Part shown: positions 40,208 through 48,373 of the stretch, piece after piece
Numbering within the stretch: position 1 is the first letter of the stretch
How the letters are laid out: each line of letters starts with the position of its first letter
Assembly: GCA_038147155.1 (NCBI GenBank)
Contig: JAYQTA010000002.1
Span: 248,001 to 312,000 of the forward strand
Direction: 5' to 3'
Origin: Australimonas brisbanensis
GTDB lineage: Bacteria > Chloroflexota > Dehalococcoidia > Lucifugimonadales > Australimonadaceae
Length of the DNA: 64,000 nt
Made by a program: the position numbers and the translations under genes
The notes under the pieces: generated by a model
Databases searched by the model: none
The model's input: only the letters and a program-made list of their open reading frames with translations
What the model was told of the DNA's origin: nothing

Positions 40208-41491
40208 ATGCTGAACGCCACCGATAACGAGCTGATCTCCCGTGTCGGCCCCGGCACGGTGATGGGCGAGTACGTGCGCCGCTTCTGGGTGCCGTGCCTG
40301 CTCTCCGAGGAGATACCGGAGCCCGACTGCCCGCCGGTGCGCGTGCGCATGTACGGCGAGGACATGGTCGCCTTCCGCGACACCAGCGGCAGGCCCGTGC
40401 TGCTGGACCGCTACTGCCCGCACCGCCTCGCCAGCCTCTTCTTCGGCCGCAACGAGCAGGACGGCCTGCGCTGCGCCTACCACGGGTGGAAGTTCGACGC
40501 CACGGGCGCATGCGTGGACATGCCCTCGGAGCCTGCCGACTCCAACTTCGCCGCCAAGGTGCAGGTGCGCTCCTACCCCGCCCAGGAGGCGGGCGGCGTG
40601 GTATGGGGGTACATGGGCCCGGAGGGCACCGCCCCACCGCTGCCGCAGCTCACCTGGGCGGGGGTGCCGGCGGCGAACCGCTACGTGTCCAAGTCGCTCC
40701 AGCAGGGCAACTGGCTCCAGGCGCTGGAGGGGGGGATAGACTCCTCCCACGTTTCGTTCCTGCACTCCACCCTGGACGCCACCCAGTTCCGCTTGGGCAT
40801 CCAGGAAGAATCGCTGCGCATCGAGGCGCTCACCGACCCCGCGCCCCGCTACTTCGTGGACGAGACAGGCTACGGGGCGCGCTTCGCCGCACGGCGCACC
40901 ATCGCCTCGGGCGACTACTACTGGCGCATCACCCAGTGGCTGCTGCCCTTCTACCAGGTCATCCCCGCCGAGCCCGGTGCGGTGGTGACGGGCAACTGCT
41001 ACGTGCCCATGGACGATGACAACACCCTGGTCTTCCGCATCTCCTGGCACCCGGACAGACCGCTGACCGAGCGGGAGGTTGCCGAGTACCAGAACGGCGG
41101 GTTCTTCCACGCCGCGCGCATCCCCGGCACCTACCTGCCGGTGCAGAACCGTGAGAACGATTACCTCATCGACCGCCAGGTACAGCGCAGCGAGACCTTC
41201 TCCGGCATCCATGGCATCCAGGCGCAGGACCAGGCCATGTTGGAGAACATGAAGGGTGGGACCATCTCCGACCGGCGCTACGAGCACCTGGGCACCTCGG
41301 ACATGGCCATCATCACCGCCCGCAGGCGGCTGCTGCGCGAGGCCAGGGCGCTGGCCAAGGGGGTCGAGCCCACCGCACCGCTGGACGGGGCGGTCTACGG
41401 GGCGCGGTCGGCATCGCTGCTGCTCGCCCCGGACGTGCCGTGGGAGGAGGCGGCGGCACCGCTGCTGGCCCCCCGCTCGGAGCGGGTGTAG
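40208..41491 (+). CDS. Rieske aromatic-ring dioxygenase, phthalate 4,5-dioxygenase type
   Basis: A 427-residue oxygenase component. The Rieske cluster ligands are C70, H72 ('YCPHR') and C89, H92 ('CAYHGW'). The mononuclear iron site is in 'GGIDSSHVSFLH' with D178, H181 and H186. The opening 'NELISRVGPGTVMGEYVRRFW' region, in pieces, is that of phthalate 4,5-dioxygenase oxygenases. It would add two oxygen atoms to an aromatic acid. No dedicated reductase gene is nearby. ATG 40208 follows AGGAGG, and a TAGGAT box lies about 35 bases further upstream. Divergent from the Pht4-like gene. Confidence 0.88.
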   Translation: MLNATDNELISRVGPGTVMGEYVRRFWVPCLLSEEIPEPDCPPVRVRMYGEDMVAFRDTSGRPVLLDRYCPHRLASLFFGRNEQDGLRCAYHGWKFDATGACVDMPSEPADSNFAAKVQVRSYPAQEAGGVVWGYMGPEGTAPPLPQLTWAGVPAANRYVSKSLQQGNWLQALEGGIDSSHVSFLHSTLDATQFRLGIQEESLRIEALTDPAPRYFVDETGYGARFAARRTIASGDYYWRITQWLLPFYQVIPAEPGAVVTGNCYVPMDDDNTLVFRISWHPDRPLTEREVAEYQNGGFFHAARIPGTYLPVQNRENDYLIDRQVQRSETFSGIHGIQAQDQAMLENMKGGTISDRRYEHLGTSDMAIITARRRLLREARALAKGVEPTAPLDGAVYGARSASLLLAPDVPWEEAAAPLLAPRSERV

Positions 41492-41530
41492 CCTTGCGGC
41501 GATGACCTCCCTCGTCCCCACCTCCCACCC

Positions 41531-42424
41531 ATGCTAGGCGCGCTTCTGGCCATCGCCTCAGCCGCCACCTTCGGCTTCAACACCGCCGTTGTTCGCCGCT
41601 CCATGCTGCGCGCCAACCCCTACGTGCTCATCATCGTCTCCATCACCGGGGCCACGCCCGTGTTCGCCCTGCTCGCCTGGCTCACCGGCCAGTGGGCCAG
41701 GGCAGGGGAGCTGAGCATCAGCGGTTACGTGCTGCTGGCGCTGGCGGGGGTGCTCAACTTCCTGGGCGGGCGCTACTCCAACTTCCGGGCCATCAAGTCC
41801 ATGGGCGCCAACCTCACCGCTCCCGTGCGCACCCTTAGCGTCCTGTTCGGCGTGTTGCTGGGGGTGTTTGCTCTGGGTGAGGAGGTGGGGCTGGTGCGCT
41901 GGTTGGGCATCGCCCTGCTGGTGGCCGCACCCCTGGTCGCCTTCTCCCAGCCGAGGGCCATGCAGCGCGAGTTCGCCTCAGGCTCGGCCCTCAAACTGGC
42001 CGAGGGGCTCCTGTTCGGTCTCATCGCGGCCATCTCCTACGCAGGAGCCACCTACCTGCTGCGCTACGTTCTGGCCGGCACCGGCCTCAGCCTGCTGGGC
42101 GCGACGGTGGCGCATGGCGGAGCGGGGGTGCTGCTGGTGGCGAGTCTCGCCTTCCGGCGCAACCGCGACGGCATGCGCGCGCTGGACGCGACGGCCTGGC
42201 GGCTGTTCGGCGTCATCACGGCGACGATGGTGCTGGCGCAGGTGTTCCGCTTCAGTGCGGTGGAGACGGCGCCCATCACCGTGGTCTCCCCGCTCATCGA
42301 GACCATGGGCTTCTTCGGCGTGGGCTTCGCCTGGCTGCTGAACCGGGGGCACGAGTCGTTCAGCCCGCTGGTTCTGGTGGGCATCGTCCTCGCCGTGGCA
42401 GGCGCAACGGCCATCACGCTTTAG
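41531..42424 (+). CDS. EamA/DMT-family transporter
   Basis: A 297-residue inner-membrane protein with ten hydrophobic segments in two EamA repeats ('LLAIASAATFGFNTAVVRRS' and, in the second half, 'IAAISYAGATYLLRYVLAG'). The family exports metabolites or amino acids. It follows the Rieske gene by 39 bases and may carry its substrate or product. ATG 41531 has no strong ribosome site. The stop overlaps the convergent MFS gene by four bases. Confidence 0.85.
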   Translation: MLGALLAIASAATFGFNTAVVRRSMLRANPYVLIIVSITGATPVFALLAWLTGQWARAGELSISGYVLLALAGVLNFLGGRYSNFRAIKSMGANLTAPVRTLSVLFGVLLGVFALGEEVGLVRWLGIALLVAAPLVAFSQPRAMQREFASGSALKLAEGLLFGLIAAISYAGATYLLRYVLAGTGLSLLGATVAHGGAGVLLVASLAFRRNRDGMRALDATAWRLFGVITATMVLAQVFRFSAVETAPITVVSPLIETMGFFGVGFAWLLNRGHESFSPLVLVGIVLAVAGATAITL

Positions 42425-43731
42425 GCGGCGTCCTCGTTGGCGTAGCCCCGGAATGCGCCCGGCGCGTCCTCGCGCAATCGCAGCAGCGTGACCATGGGCA
42501 TGATGGCCAGCACTGCCCCAAACACGCCCACCGCCATGAATCCCACGTTCTCGGCCAACAGCCCCCCCAGCAGCGGGAGGCTGATGGCAAAGGCCGAGGC
42601 CAGTGAGTCGTTGACGCCCACCGCGCGCCCGCGCACCTGAGGAGAGGAGGTGTCGGCGATGACCGCCGTCGCGGCCACGAACACCGCGCTCCACCCAACT
42701 CCCACCAGGAAGATGCCCAGGGTGATGGGAGCGTACAGCGGCAGGGCGGGCACCAGCAGCGCACCCACCACCGAGGTGAGTAGGCCACCCCACAGCAGGG
42801 GAAGGCGGCCCACCCGGTCGGCCAGGCGGCCCAGGGGGATGGAGAAGGCGTACATGCCCAGCACATGGAGCGTCACGGCGATGGACACGCTGGTCAGGCT
42901 GTGGCCGTGGTGCTTGAGCACCAGGGGCGTGGCCGCCATGAGCATGGACATGACGCCCTGGGCGGGCGCGTAACACGCGGAGGCCGCCGTGCGGGGGTAG
43001 GAGCGCAGGTACTCGCGGAAGGACATGCGGCCTCGGCCGCGGCGGGCGGGGGCAGCGGGCTGACCGGGCCAGTAGTCGGCTAGGTTGGTGGCGATGGTCT
43101 TGGGGTCGGGTCGCACGGCCAAGACGATGAACACCGTGGGGAGCACGGTGCCGGGCACCAGCAGCCACGGCATCGCCAGCTCCGGTACGCCGGTGACGCC
43201 GGAAATGCGCTCGGATACGGCGATGAGCACGGGGGCGATCAGTGTGCCCATCAAGGAGCCCGTCAGCAGGTAGCCCAGCGCTTCTCCCCGGCGGGTGGGC
43301 GGGTACATGTCCGCCACGGCCACGCGCAGCTGCTGCGTTGCGCCCACGCCCATGCCGAACACGAACGCCCCCAGCAGGAACACGGGAAACGACTCCAGCA
43401 GCACCGAGGTGGCCAGCAGAGGGGCGCCCGTCATGCCGCAGGCCAGGCCCGCCAGCATGGCGGGACGGCGGCCGAAGGTGTCGGCCAGCTTGCCCAGGGG
43501 GTAGGAGATGAAGATGCGGCTCAGCTGCATGGCGCTGACACCGATGCCCGTGAGCAGCGCGGAGCCCGTCAGGTCCAGCACGATCAGCGCCCCGAGGGCC
43601 ACCAGCATCTGGGTGCCGGAGCCCTGGAGCGCCTGAGCGAGGGCGAAGTAGACGGTGTTGCGTCGGATGAGGGCAGGGATGCGCGCTCGCGCGGACGCGG
43701 CGGCACCCGCGGTGACGGTCGACTCGCTCAT
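42421..43731 (-). CDS. Major facilitator superfamily transporter
   Basis: A 436-residue membrane protein with twelve hydrophobic segments. The MFS loop signatures are 'GKLADTFGRRPAMLAG' in the first half and 'GRLADRVGRLPLLWGG' in the second. A central cytoplasmic loop separates the halves ('DYWPGQPAAPARRGRGR'). Substrate unknown; proton-coupled efflux or uptake of small organics is usual. ATG 43731 was chosen since earlier in-frame codons lack a ribosome site. Confidence 0.9.
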   Translation of the reverse strand: MSESTVTAGAAASARARIPALIRRNTVYFALAQALQGSGTQMLVALGALIVLDLTGSALLTGIGVSAMQLSRIFISYPLGKLADTFGRRPAMLAGLACGMTGAPLLATSVLLESFPVFLLGAFVFGMGVGATQQLRVAVADMYPPTRRGEALGYLLTGSLMGTLIAPVLIAVSERISGVTGVPELAMPWLLVPGTVLPTVFIVLAVRPDPKTIATNLADYWPGQPAAPARRGRGRMSFREYLRSYPRTAASACYAPAQGVMSMLMAATPLVLKHHGHSLTSVSIAVTLHVLGMYAFSIPLGRLADRVGRLPLLWGGLLTSVVGALLVPALPLYAPITLGIFLVGVGWSAVFVAATAVIADTSSPQVRGRAVGVNDSLASAFAISLPLLGGLLAENVGFMAVGVFGAVLAIMPMVTLLRLREDAPGAFRGYANEDAA

Positions 43732-43827
43732 GGCGTGCTCACGGGGACGGGGTGTGCCCACTCTAGGCCCGCACACTCACCCGCGCAACGGCGTGGGCAC
43801 GCAGTCTCCGGTGATAGGCTAGGGCGC

Positions 43828-44229
43828 ATGAGCGAACAGGAGTCGGGCACGCTGTTCGAGCGGGTGGGGGGGATGCCCTTCTTCACCGCACTGGTGGAGC
43901 GCTTCTACCAGGGCGTGGCCGCCGACGCGGTGCTGCGGCCCATGTACCCGCAGGACTTGGAACCCGGCAAGGCGCACCTCGCACTGTTCCTGGCTCAGTA
44001 TTGGGGCGGGCCGCCCCAATACTCCATGGAACGGGGACACCCGCGCCTGCGCGCCCGGCACGCCCCGTTCCCCATCGACAGCGCCGCCGCCGCCGCCTGG
44101 GTGCGCCACATGCGCGCCGCCGTCCGCGCATCGGACGCCCGCACTGTGGACCGAGCCCGGTTGATGGCCTATTTCAAGGGTACCGCCGCGTTCCTCATCA
44201 ACCACCATGCGGAGTGGAGCGCGCGCTAG
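43828..44229 (+). CDS. Truncated haemoglobin (group II, GlbO-like)
   Basis: A 133-residue 2-on-2 globin that binds haem and oxygen or nitric oxide. Recognisable parts are 'LFERVGGMPFFTALVERFYQGV', given in pieces, 'YPQDLEPGKAHLALFLAQYWGG', and the proximal His in 'GHPRLRARHAPFPI'; Trp at 'AAWVRHM' is the group II G8 residue. The start ATG 43828 lies seven bases after a TAGGCT box with no ribosome site, so the mRNA may be leaderless. The stop shares CTAG with the TAXI gene. Confidence 0.9.
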   Translation: MSEQESGTLFERVGGMPFFTALVERFYQGVAADAVLRPMYPQDLEPGKAHLALFLAQYWGGPPQYSMERGHPRLRARHAPFPIDSAAAAAWVRHMRAAVRASDARTVDRARLMAYFKGTAAFLINHHAEWSAR

Positions 44230-45167
44230 GCGATATATCCCCGCTCCCGGTAGTAGCGCTCTGCGCCGGGGTGCAGCGGGGCGCCGGTGACCGCCACGTC
44301 CCACTGACGCTCGATGGGCCCGGTGAGCGAGGACCAATAGGTCGGCCGCACCAGCGGCAGGACCGGGTCCTGCCCGTAGGAGACCTGGATGGACGCCGTC
44401 TCCACCTCACGCTTGCCCTCGTCGATGGCGCGAGCCAGGTTGTAGGCCACCTCATCGTCGAGGCTCGCGTTGCACGAGAGGACGATGTCCGAATCGTCCA
44501 GCGCCCGCAGCGGGGCGGTGATGCCCGGCAGGTAACCCGCCGGGGTGATGGCCCGGCGCAGTCCCCGCGCCTCCAGCGCCACCATCTGCGGCTCGCCCAC
44601 GTCCAGGAACCGGTAGCCGTGCGCCGCTGCCCACACCCAGGCCGAGAAGTCGTACGCCGACCCATCGCCGAACAACGCATCCAGCCGCCCGGCCCGGGCG
44701 CGCTCGGCCGCCTCCGCCGCGGTGTGCTCCATGGGCACGGCGCTCCCGCCCCACGCCTCGATGTCCTTGTAGGTGAAGCCGTAGGCCGCCAGCACCTCCT
44801 CGGCGGCCCGTCCGCCCACGTGCAGCTCGGGCTTGCGCTGGGCGATCTCCTCGAAGGAGGTGATGTCGGTGTGCGGGGCCACGGCGAACAGGAACCGGTC
44901 CTCCTGGGGCAGCCAAGCGATGGTGCGCAGCCAGGAGGCGGGCTCCCTGCCCGCGAAGGCCCCCACTCCGGTGTGCCGGTGCTGGTTGTTCACCGACTTG
45001 GTGAAGCACACGTCCACGGCACCGGAGGCCAACTCCGCGTAGGAGGGACGGCCGATCACGATGGTGGCGTCGATGGGCATCAGCGCGGCTAAGTTCTTGC
45101 CCATGGCCTGCGTGAACCGCAGTTGGGTGGACCAGGACGCGCCGAACCGGATGGACGTGGGTGGCAT
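44226..45167 (-). CDS. TAXI-family TRAP-type binding protein without signal peptide
   Basis: A 313-residue protein of the TAXI fold: 'IVIGRPSYAELASGAVDVCF', 'AGREPASWLRTIAWLPQEDR', 'ITSFEEIAQRKPELHVGG' and 'APLHPGAERYYRERGYI' at the end. The N-terminus ('PPTSIRFGASWSTQLRF') is not a signal peptide and no DctM-like permease gene accompanies it. Like the Pht5-like and NMT1-like proteins here it is an orphan binding-fold protein that may act in the cytoplasm. ATG 45167 follows GAGGTGCC; the longer open frame to 45674 is only the antisense of the next gene. Confidence 0.8.
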   Translation of the reverse strand: MPPTSIRFGASWSTQLRFTQAMGKNLAALMPIDATIVIGRPSYAELASGAVDVCFTKSVNNQHRHTGVGAFAGREPASWLRTIAWLPQEDRFLFAVAPHTDITSFEEIAQRKPELHVGGRAAEEVLAAYGFTYKDIEAWGGSAVPMEHTAAEAAERARAGRLDALFGDGSAYDFSAWVWAAAHGYRFLDVGEPQMVALEARGLRRAITPAGYLPGITAPLRALDDSDIVLSCNASLDDEVAYNLARAIDEGKREVETASIQVSYGQDPVLPLVRPTYWSSLTGPIERQWDVAVTGAPLHPGAERYYRERGYIA

Positions 45168-45242
45168 GGGGCACCTCGGGTTGGTTGCTCGGGCTCGCTC
45201 GCCGCGTGGCATACTACCGCAACCCCGCACCGGAGGAAGCCC

Positions 45243-45794
45243 ATGCCCCGCATCCCGTTGCTCACCGACAAGGACGCCCTGCCTGCCGCTCAACAGGCGG
45301 AGGGACAGGCCATCATCGATACCCTGCACTCCATCCGTGGCCCTTTCGCCATCCTGCTGCGGAGTCCTGGCCTCGCTCAAAAGGTAATGGAGGCCGGGGC
45401 GCACGTGCGGCTCCAGACCTCGCTCACAATGGCCGAGCGTGAGACGGTGATCCTCACCCTGGCCCGCGAGAAGAACGCCACCTACGAGTGGGCGGCCCAC
45501 GTGGGCGTGGCGCGCAAGAACGGCGTGCGGGAGGACGCCATCGAGGTGATGCGCCACGGCGCCGATCCGGCCGGCCTCCAGGACGACGAGCGCGACATCA
45601 TCACCTACGTGCGGCAGCTGGCGCGAGAGAACCGCGTGGAGCAGGGGCTGTTCGACGCGCTGCGGGGTCGGCACGACGAGCGCTGGCTCGTGGAGATCAC
45701 CGCCACCGTGGGGCAGTACTGCTACATCATGGCCATCAACGGTGCCTTCGAGGTGCAGGCCGCGCCGGACAGCCCCGACAAGCTGCCCGTCTAG
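45243..45794 (+). CDS. Carboxymuconolactone decarboxylase-family protein
   Basis: A 183-residue helical protein of the CMD fold. The motif 'ILTLAREKNATYEWAAHVGVA' (in two parts) has the Glu and His of the gamma-carboxymuconolactone decarboxylase class and lacks the CxxC of AhpD, so a decarboxylase or dehydrogenase-like role is more likely than peroxide defence. In protocatechuate degradation the enzyme makes beta-ketoadipate enol-lactone. ATG 45243 follows CGGAGG. It stands alone between convergent and divergent neighbours. Confidence 0.85.
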   Translation: MPRIPLLTDKDALPAAQQAEGQAIIDTLHSIRGPFAILLRSPGLAQKVMEAGAHVRLQTSLTMAERETVILTLAREKNATYEWAAHVGVARKNGVREDAIEVMRHGADPAGLQDDERDIITYVRQLARENRVEQGLFDALRGRHDERWLVEITATVGQYCYIMAINGAFEVQAAPDSPDKLPV

Positions 45795-45797
45795 CGG

Positions 45798-46544
45798 CTA
45801 TTCGAGCAGCCACCAGCGCCGGCGTGGGCGCTGGGTATAGGAGAGACCGAACCGGCTGACGGCGGCATCCCGGATGCGGGTGACCGCCTCGGCCGGATCA
45901 TCGGTGACCACCAGGTCATCCAGGTCCTCGGCGTCGATGGCGCCCTCCGCCAGGAGCCGTTCACGCAGGAACCCCACCAGCGGAGCCCAGTACTCGGTGC
46001 CCATGAGCACCACGGGGTAGTCACGGGTCTTGCGGGTCTGCACCAACGTCGCGATCTCGAACAGCTCGTCCAGGGTGCCGTAGCCGCCGGGCAGGGCGAT
46101 GAACCCGTAGGAGTACTTCACCAGCATCACCTTGCGGGTGAAGAAGTAGCGGAACTCCTTGTAGGTGTCCAGGTAGGCCGAGGGGCGCTGTTCCATGGGC
46201 AGCTTGATGCCGCACCCCACCGTCTCGCCGCCCGCCTCCTTCGCACCCCGAGTCGCCGCCTCCATGATGCCCGGCCCGCCGCCCGTCATCACCGTGAAGC
46301 CCGCCCGCGCAAGCTCCTCGCCCACCGTCATCCCCATGCGGTAGGCAGGGTGGTCCTCGGCGAAGCGGGCAGAGCCGAACACCGTGACGCACGGGCCGAC
46401 GAAGTGCAGGGTACGGAACGCGGAGAGCATCTCCCCGAAGGTGCGTACCGCCTGCACCAGGCCCGTGGAGCGATTCTCGTGGGCGAAGAGCAGACGGGTC
46501 TCAGGGGTGGGCCGGCGGGGAACATCGAGCGAACCACGGGCCAC
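45798..46544 (-). CDS. LOG-family (TIGR00730-type) nucleoside monophosphate phosphoribohydrolase
   Basis: A 248-residue protein of the lysine-decarboxylase-like LOG family, which removes ribose-phosphate from nucleotides, including cytokinin precursors. The family motifs are 'TGGGPGIMEAATRGA' and 'ALPGGYGTLDELFE'. The N-terminal extension ('ARGSLDVPRRPTPETRLLF') makes it longer than plant LOGs and like the bacterial type II proteins. GTG 46544 follows CAGGAGG. A terminator-like hairpin lies upstream at 46578-46604, so it is transcribed on its own. Confidence 0.88.
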   Translation of the reverse strand: MARGSLDVPRRPTPETRLLFAHENRSTGLVQAVRTFGEMLSAFRTLHFVGPCVTVFGSARFAEDHPAYRMGMTVGEELARAGFTVMTGGGPGIMEAATRGAKEAGGETVGCGIKLPMEQRPSAYLDTYKEFRYFFTRKVMLVKYSYGFIALPGGYGTLDELFEIATLVQTRKTRDYPVVLMGTEYWAPLVGFLRERLLAEGAIDAEDLDDLVVTDDPAEAVTRIRDAAVSRFGLSYTQRPRRRWWLLE

Positions 46545-46577
46545 GGGGCACCTCCTGGTCTGGCCTCGGTAAACGAA

Positions 46578-46604
46578 CCGCGCCGGTCGGGTTGACCGGC
46601 GCGG
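46578..46604 (-). terminator. Hairpin terminator downstream of the class II aldolase gene
   Basis: CCGCGCCGGTC pairs perfectly with GACCGGCGCGG over a five-base loop. On the minus strand the stem is followed by TTCGTTT, so it can end transcription coming from the gene at 46813-47553. Confidence 0.6.
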
Positions 46605-46731
46605 CGAGAATCGCAGTGGTCGTCCCTGCGGCACGGGGAAGCAGGAAGAACGCCGTTGCGAAGGCCGGGCGCGCCTGGTACGGGTCTGCCGCTGCGGGAA
46701 CCTCGCCCGTCAGCCGCCCCTGTGCGCCGCG

Positions 46732-46753
46732 TATCGTTGCGTGCGCAACGATA
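46732..46753. promoter_or_regulatory. 22-bp near-continuous palindrome, possible operator
   Basis: TATCGTTGCG (46732-46741) and CGCAACGATA (46744-46753) are perfect 10-bp arms with a two-base centre. It lies between the class II aldolase gene end and the LOG gene start. No T-tract follows, and the short centre suits a dimeric DNA-binding protein better than an RNA hairpin. Confidence 0.55.
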
Positions 46754-46812
46754 GTAGAGGCCTTCCACCAACGGCGGGTGGAGCGATGGTGACGGGTCGG
46801 TGACAGTCCGGC

Positions 46813-47553
46813 CTACGTCCAGCCTCGGTTCCACGGCTCGCCCCGGCGCAGCTTGCGCTCGTAGTAGCGCCACTCGTCGGAGTGACCCGTCTTGGGGCGG
46901 TTGAGCGCCTTGCCGCGCTCACTCACCTTGGACAGGTTCTCCGCCAGCGTCTCCCGGTGGGCCTGGCTGATGCCCTCGAACCCCGCCAGGGTGGCGGCGT
47001 GGATGATCTTGGCCGTGCGCTCCATGTAAAGCGCCGTCACCGTGGCCTCGTCGATGGAGGAGCCCGCGGTGACGATGCCGTGCCCGTTGATGGTCATGCC
47101 CGGGGCCTTGCCAATGGTTCTCACCACCTGCTGTCCGTCGGCCACGTCCGAGACGTACACGGGCACCGGCAGCACTGGCAGCCCATCGCCGAAGCGCACC
47201 GACTGCAGATGCACCGCCGATATCTTCAGCCCCGCCAGCCCCGCCACGATGCACATGGGCGCGTGGGCGTGGACGATTGCGTTCACCTCGGGCCGCGCCT
47301 TGAACAGTTCCGTGTAGATGGGCGCCTCACCCGGCACGGTGCCCTCGCCGGAGAGTTTGTTGCCCTCGAAGTCGAAGTGGGTGAGCCAATCGGCGTCGGG
47401 ATTCTCCTGCGCCACGCGCAGCAACTTGACCGCGATGCCCTTGTTGTCGGGCAGGCGCACACCCACGTGGCCGATGATGTCGCCGAACTCCCACTCCAGC
47501 ATGGCCGTGGCCAGGCGTAGGTCGGCCTCCAACTGTTCGATGTCCTCAGGCAT
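46813..47553 (-). CDS. Class II aldolase/adducin-family protein
   Basis: A 246-residue zinc aldolase-fold protein. The metal His pair lies in 'AIVHAHAPMCIVAG' and the third His in 'TINGHGIVTAG'. 'GHVGVRLPDNKGI' corresponds to the substrate loop. It resembles the decarboxylase/aldolase members attached to aromatic acid pathways as much as sugar aldolases, and is distinct from the copy at 17521-18204. ATG 47553 has an AGGAGGGCG site; it starts nine bases after the dienelactone hydrolase stop, so the two are one unit. Confidence 0.85.
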   Translation of the reverse strand: MPEDIEQLEADLRLATAMLEWEFGDIIGHVGVRLPDNKGIAVKLLRVAQENPDADWLTHFDFEGNKLSGEGTVPGEAPIYTELFKARPEVNAIVHAHAPMCIVAGLAGLKISAVHLQSVRFGDGLPVLPVPVYVSDVADGQQVVRTIGKAPGMTINGHGIVTAGSSIDEATVTALYMERTAKIIHAATLAGFEGISQAHRETLAENLSKVSERGKALNRPKTGHSDEWRYYERKLRRGEPWNRGWT

Positions 47554-47562
47554 CACGCCCTC

Positions 47563-48314
47563 CTAGCGCAGGTGCTTCTCGTAGAACGCCCACACCTTGC
47601 CCCACGCGTCGGCGGCCTGCTCAGGCCGGTGGGAGGCGCGCTCCCAGGCGAAGAAGGCGTGGCCCGCACCGTCATAGCGGTGGAACTCGTAGGTCTTCCC
47701 GTGCTTCTTCAGCTCCGCCTCGATGGCGTCCACCTGGGCGGGCTCGGGGTTGGCGTCGTCGTTGCCGAACAGACCCAGCAGCGGGCAGGAGAGGTTCGCC
47801 GTCATGGAGATGACGGGCACGGGCTGCTGGTGGTTGATGCGCTCGGGCGCGGGGATGACGTTCCCGCCCCAGCAGTCCACCGCCGCGTCCACGGCGATGT
47901 TGCACCCGGCCATGTAGGCCACGCGTCCGCCGGAGCAGAAGCCGATGATGCCCACCTTGCCCGTTGCCTCCGGCAGCGCGCGCAGGTGGTCGAGCGCGCC
48001 CTGCAGGTCGCCCAGCACGGCGGCATCGTTCTGCCCGCCCTCATCACGCACCCGGGCCGAGGCCTCGGCCGGGGTGCCGGGACCTGACGGTAGTGCAGGT
48101 TGGGCGCGATGGCCAGGTAGCCATGGTGGGCGAACCGGCGCGTGACCTCCATGCACCATTCGTCCCAGCCAGGCATGTGGTGCGCCACGATGACCGCAGG
48201 GAAGGGGCCGGATCCCTCGGGCCGGGCCTCATAGGCGTTGATGACATCGCCGTTGTGCCCGGTGATCTCGATGGTGCGGGCGCTCATGGCGGGGTGGATG
48301 AAGCGCTCAGACAT
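47563..48314 (-). pseudogene. Dienelactone hydrolase, frameshifted by one base
   Basis: The N-terminal part from ATG 48314 ('PFPAVIVAHHMPGWDEWCMEV', 'GYLAIAPNLHYRQ') and the C-terminal part ending at 47563 lie in different frames. Adding one G next to 48083-48084 joins them as 'HYRQGPGTPAEASARV'. The catalytic triad is intact in the second part: Cys in 'GFCSGGR', Asp in 'GNDDANPEP' and His in 'GAGHAFFAW'. A dienelactone hydrolase opens the lactone in chlorocatechol-type routes. This is either a base-call error or a young pseudogene. ATG 48314 has a GGAGAGAG site. Confidence 0.75.
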
Positions 48315-48373
48315 GACTCTCTCCTGCGCGTGATGCGGGTTTGAGCGGGAGCATACCACCCCCGCAGCGGCTG

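Noticed and set aside
45168..45674. N-terminal extension of the TAXI gene
   Set aside because: Antisense to the carboxymuconolactone decarboxylase gene; the TAXI homology and ribosome site begin at 45167.
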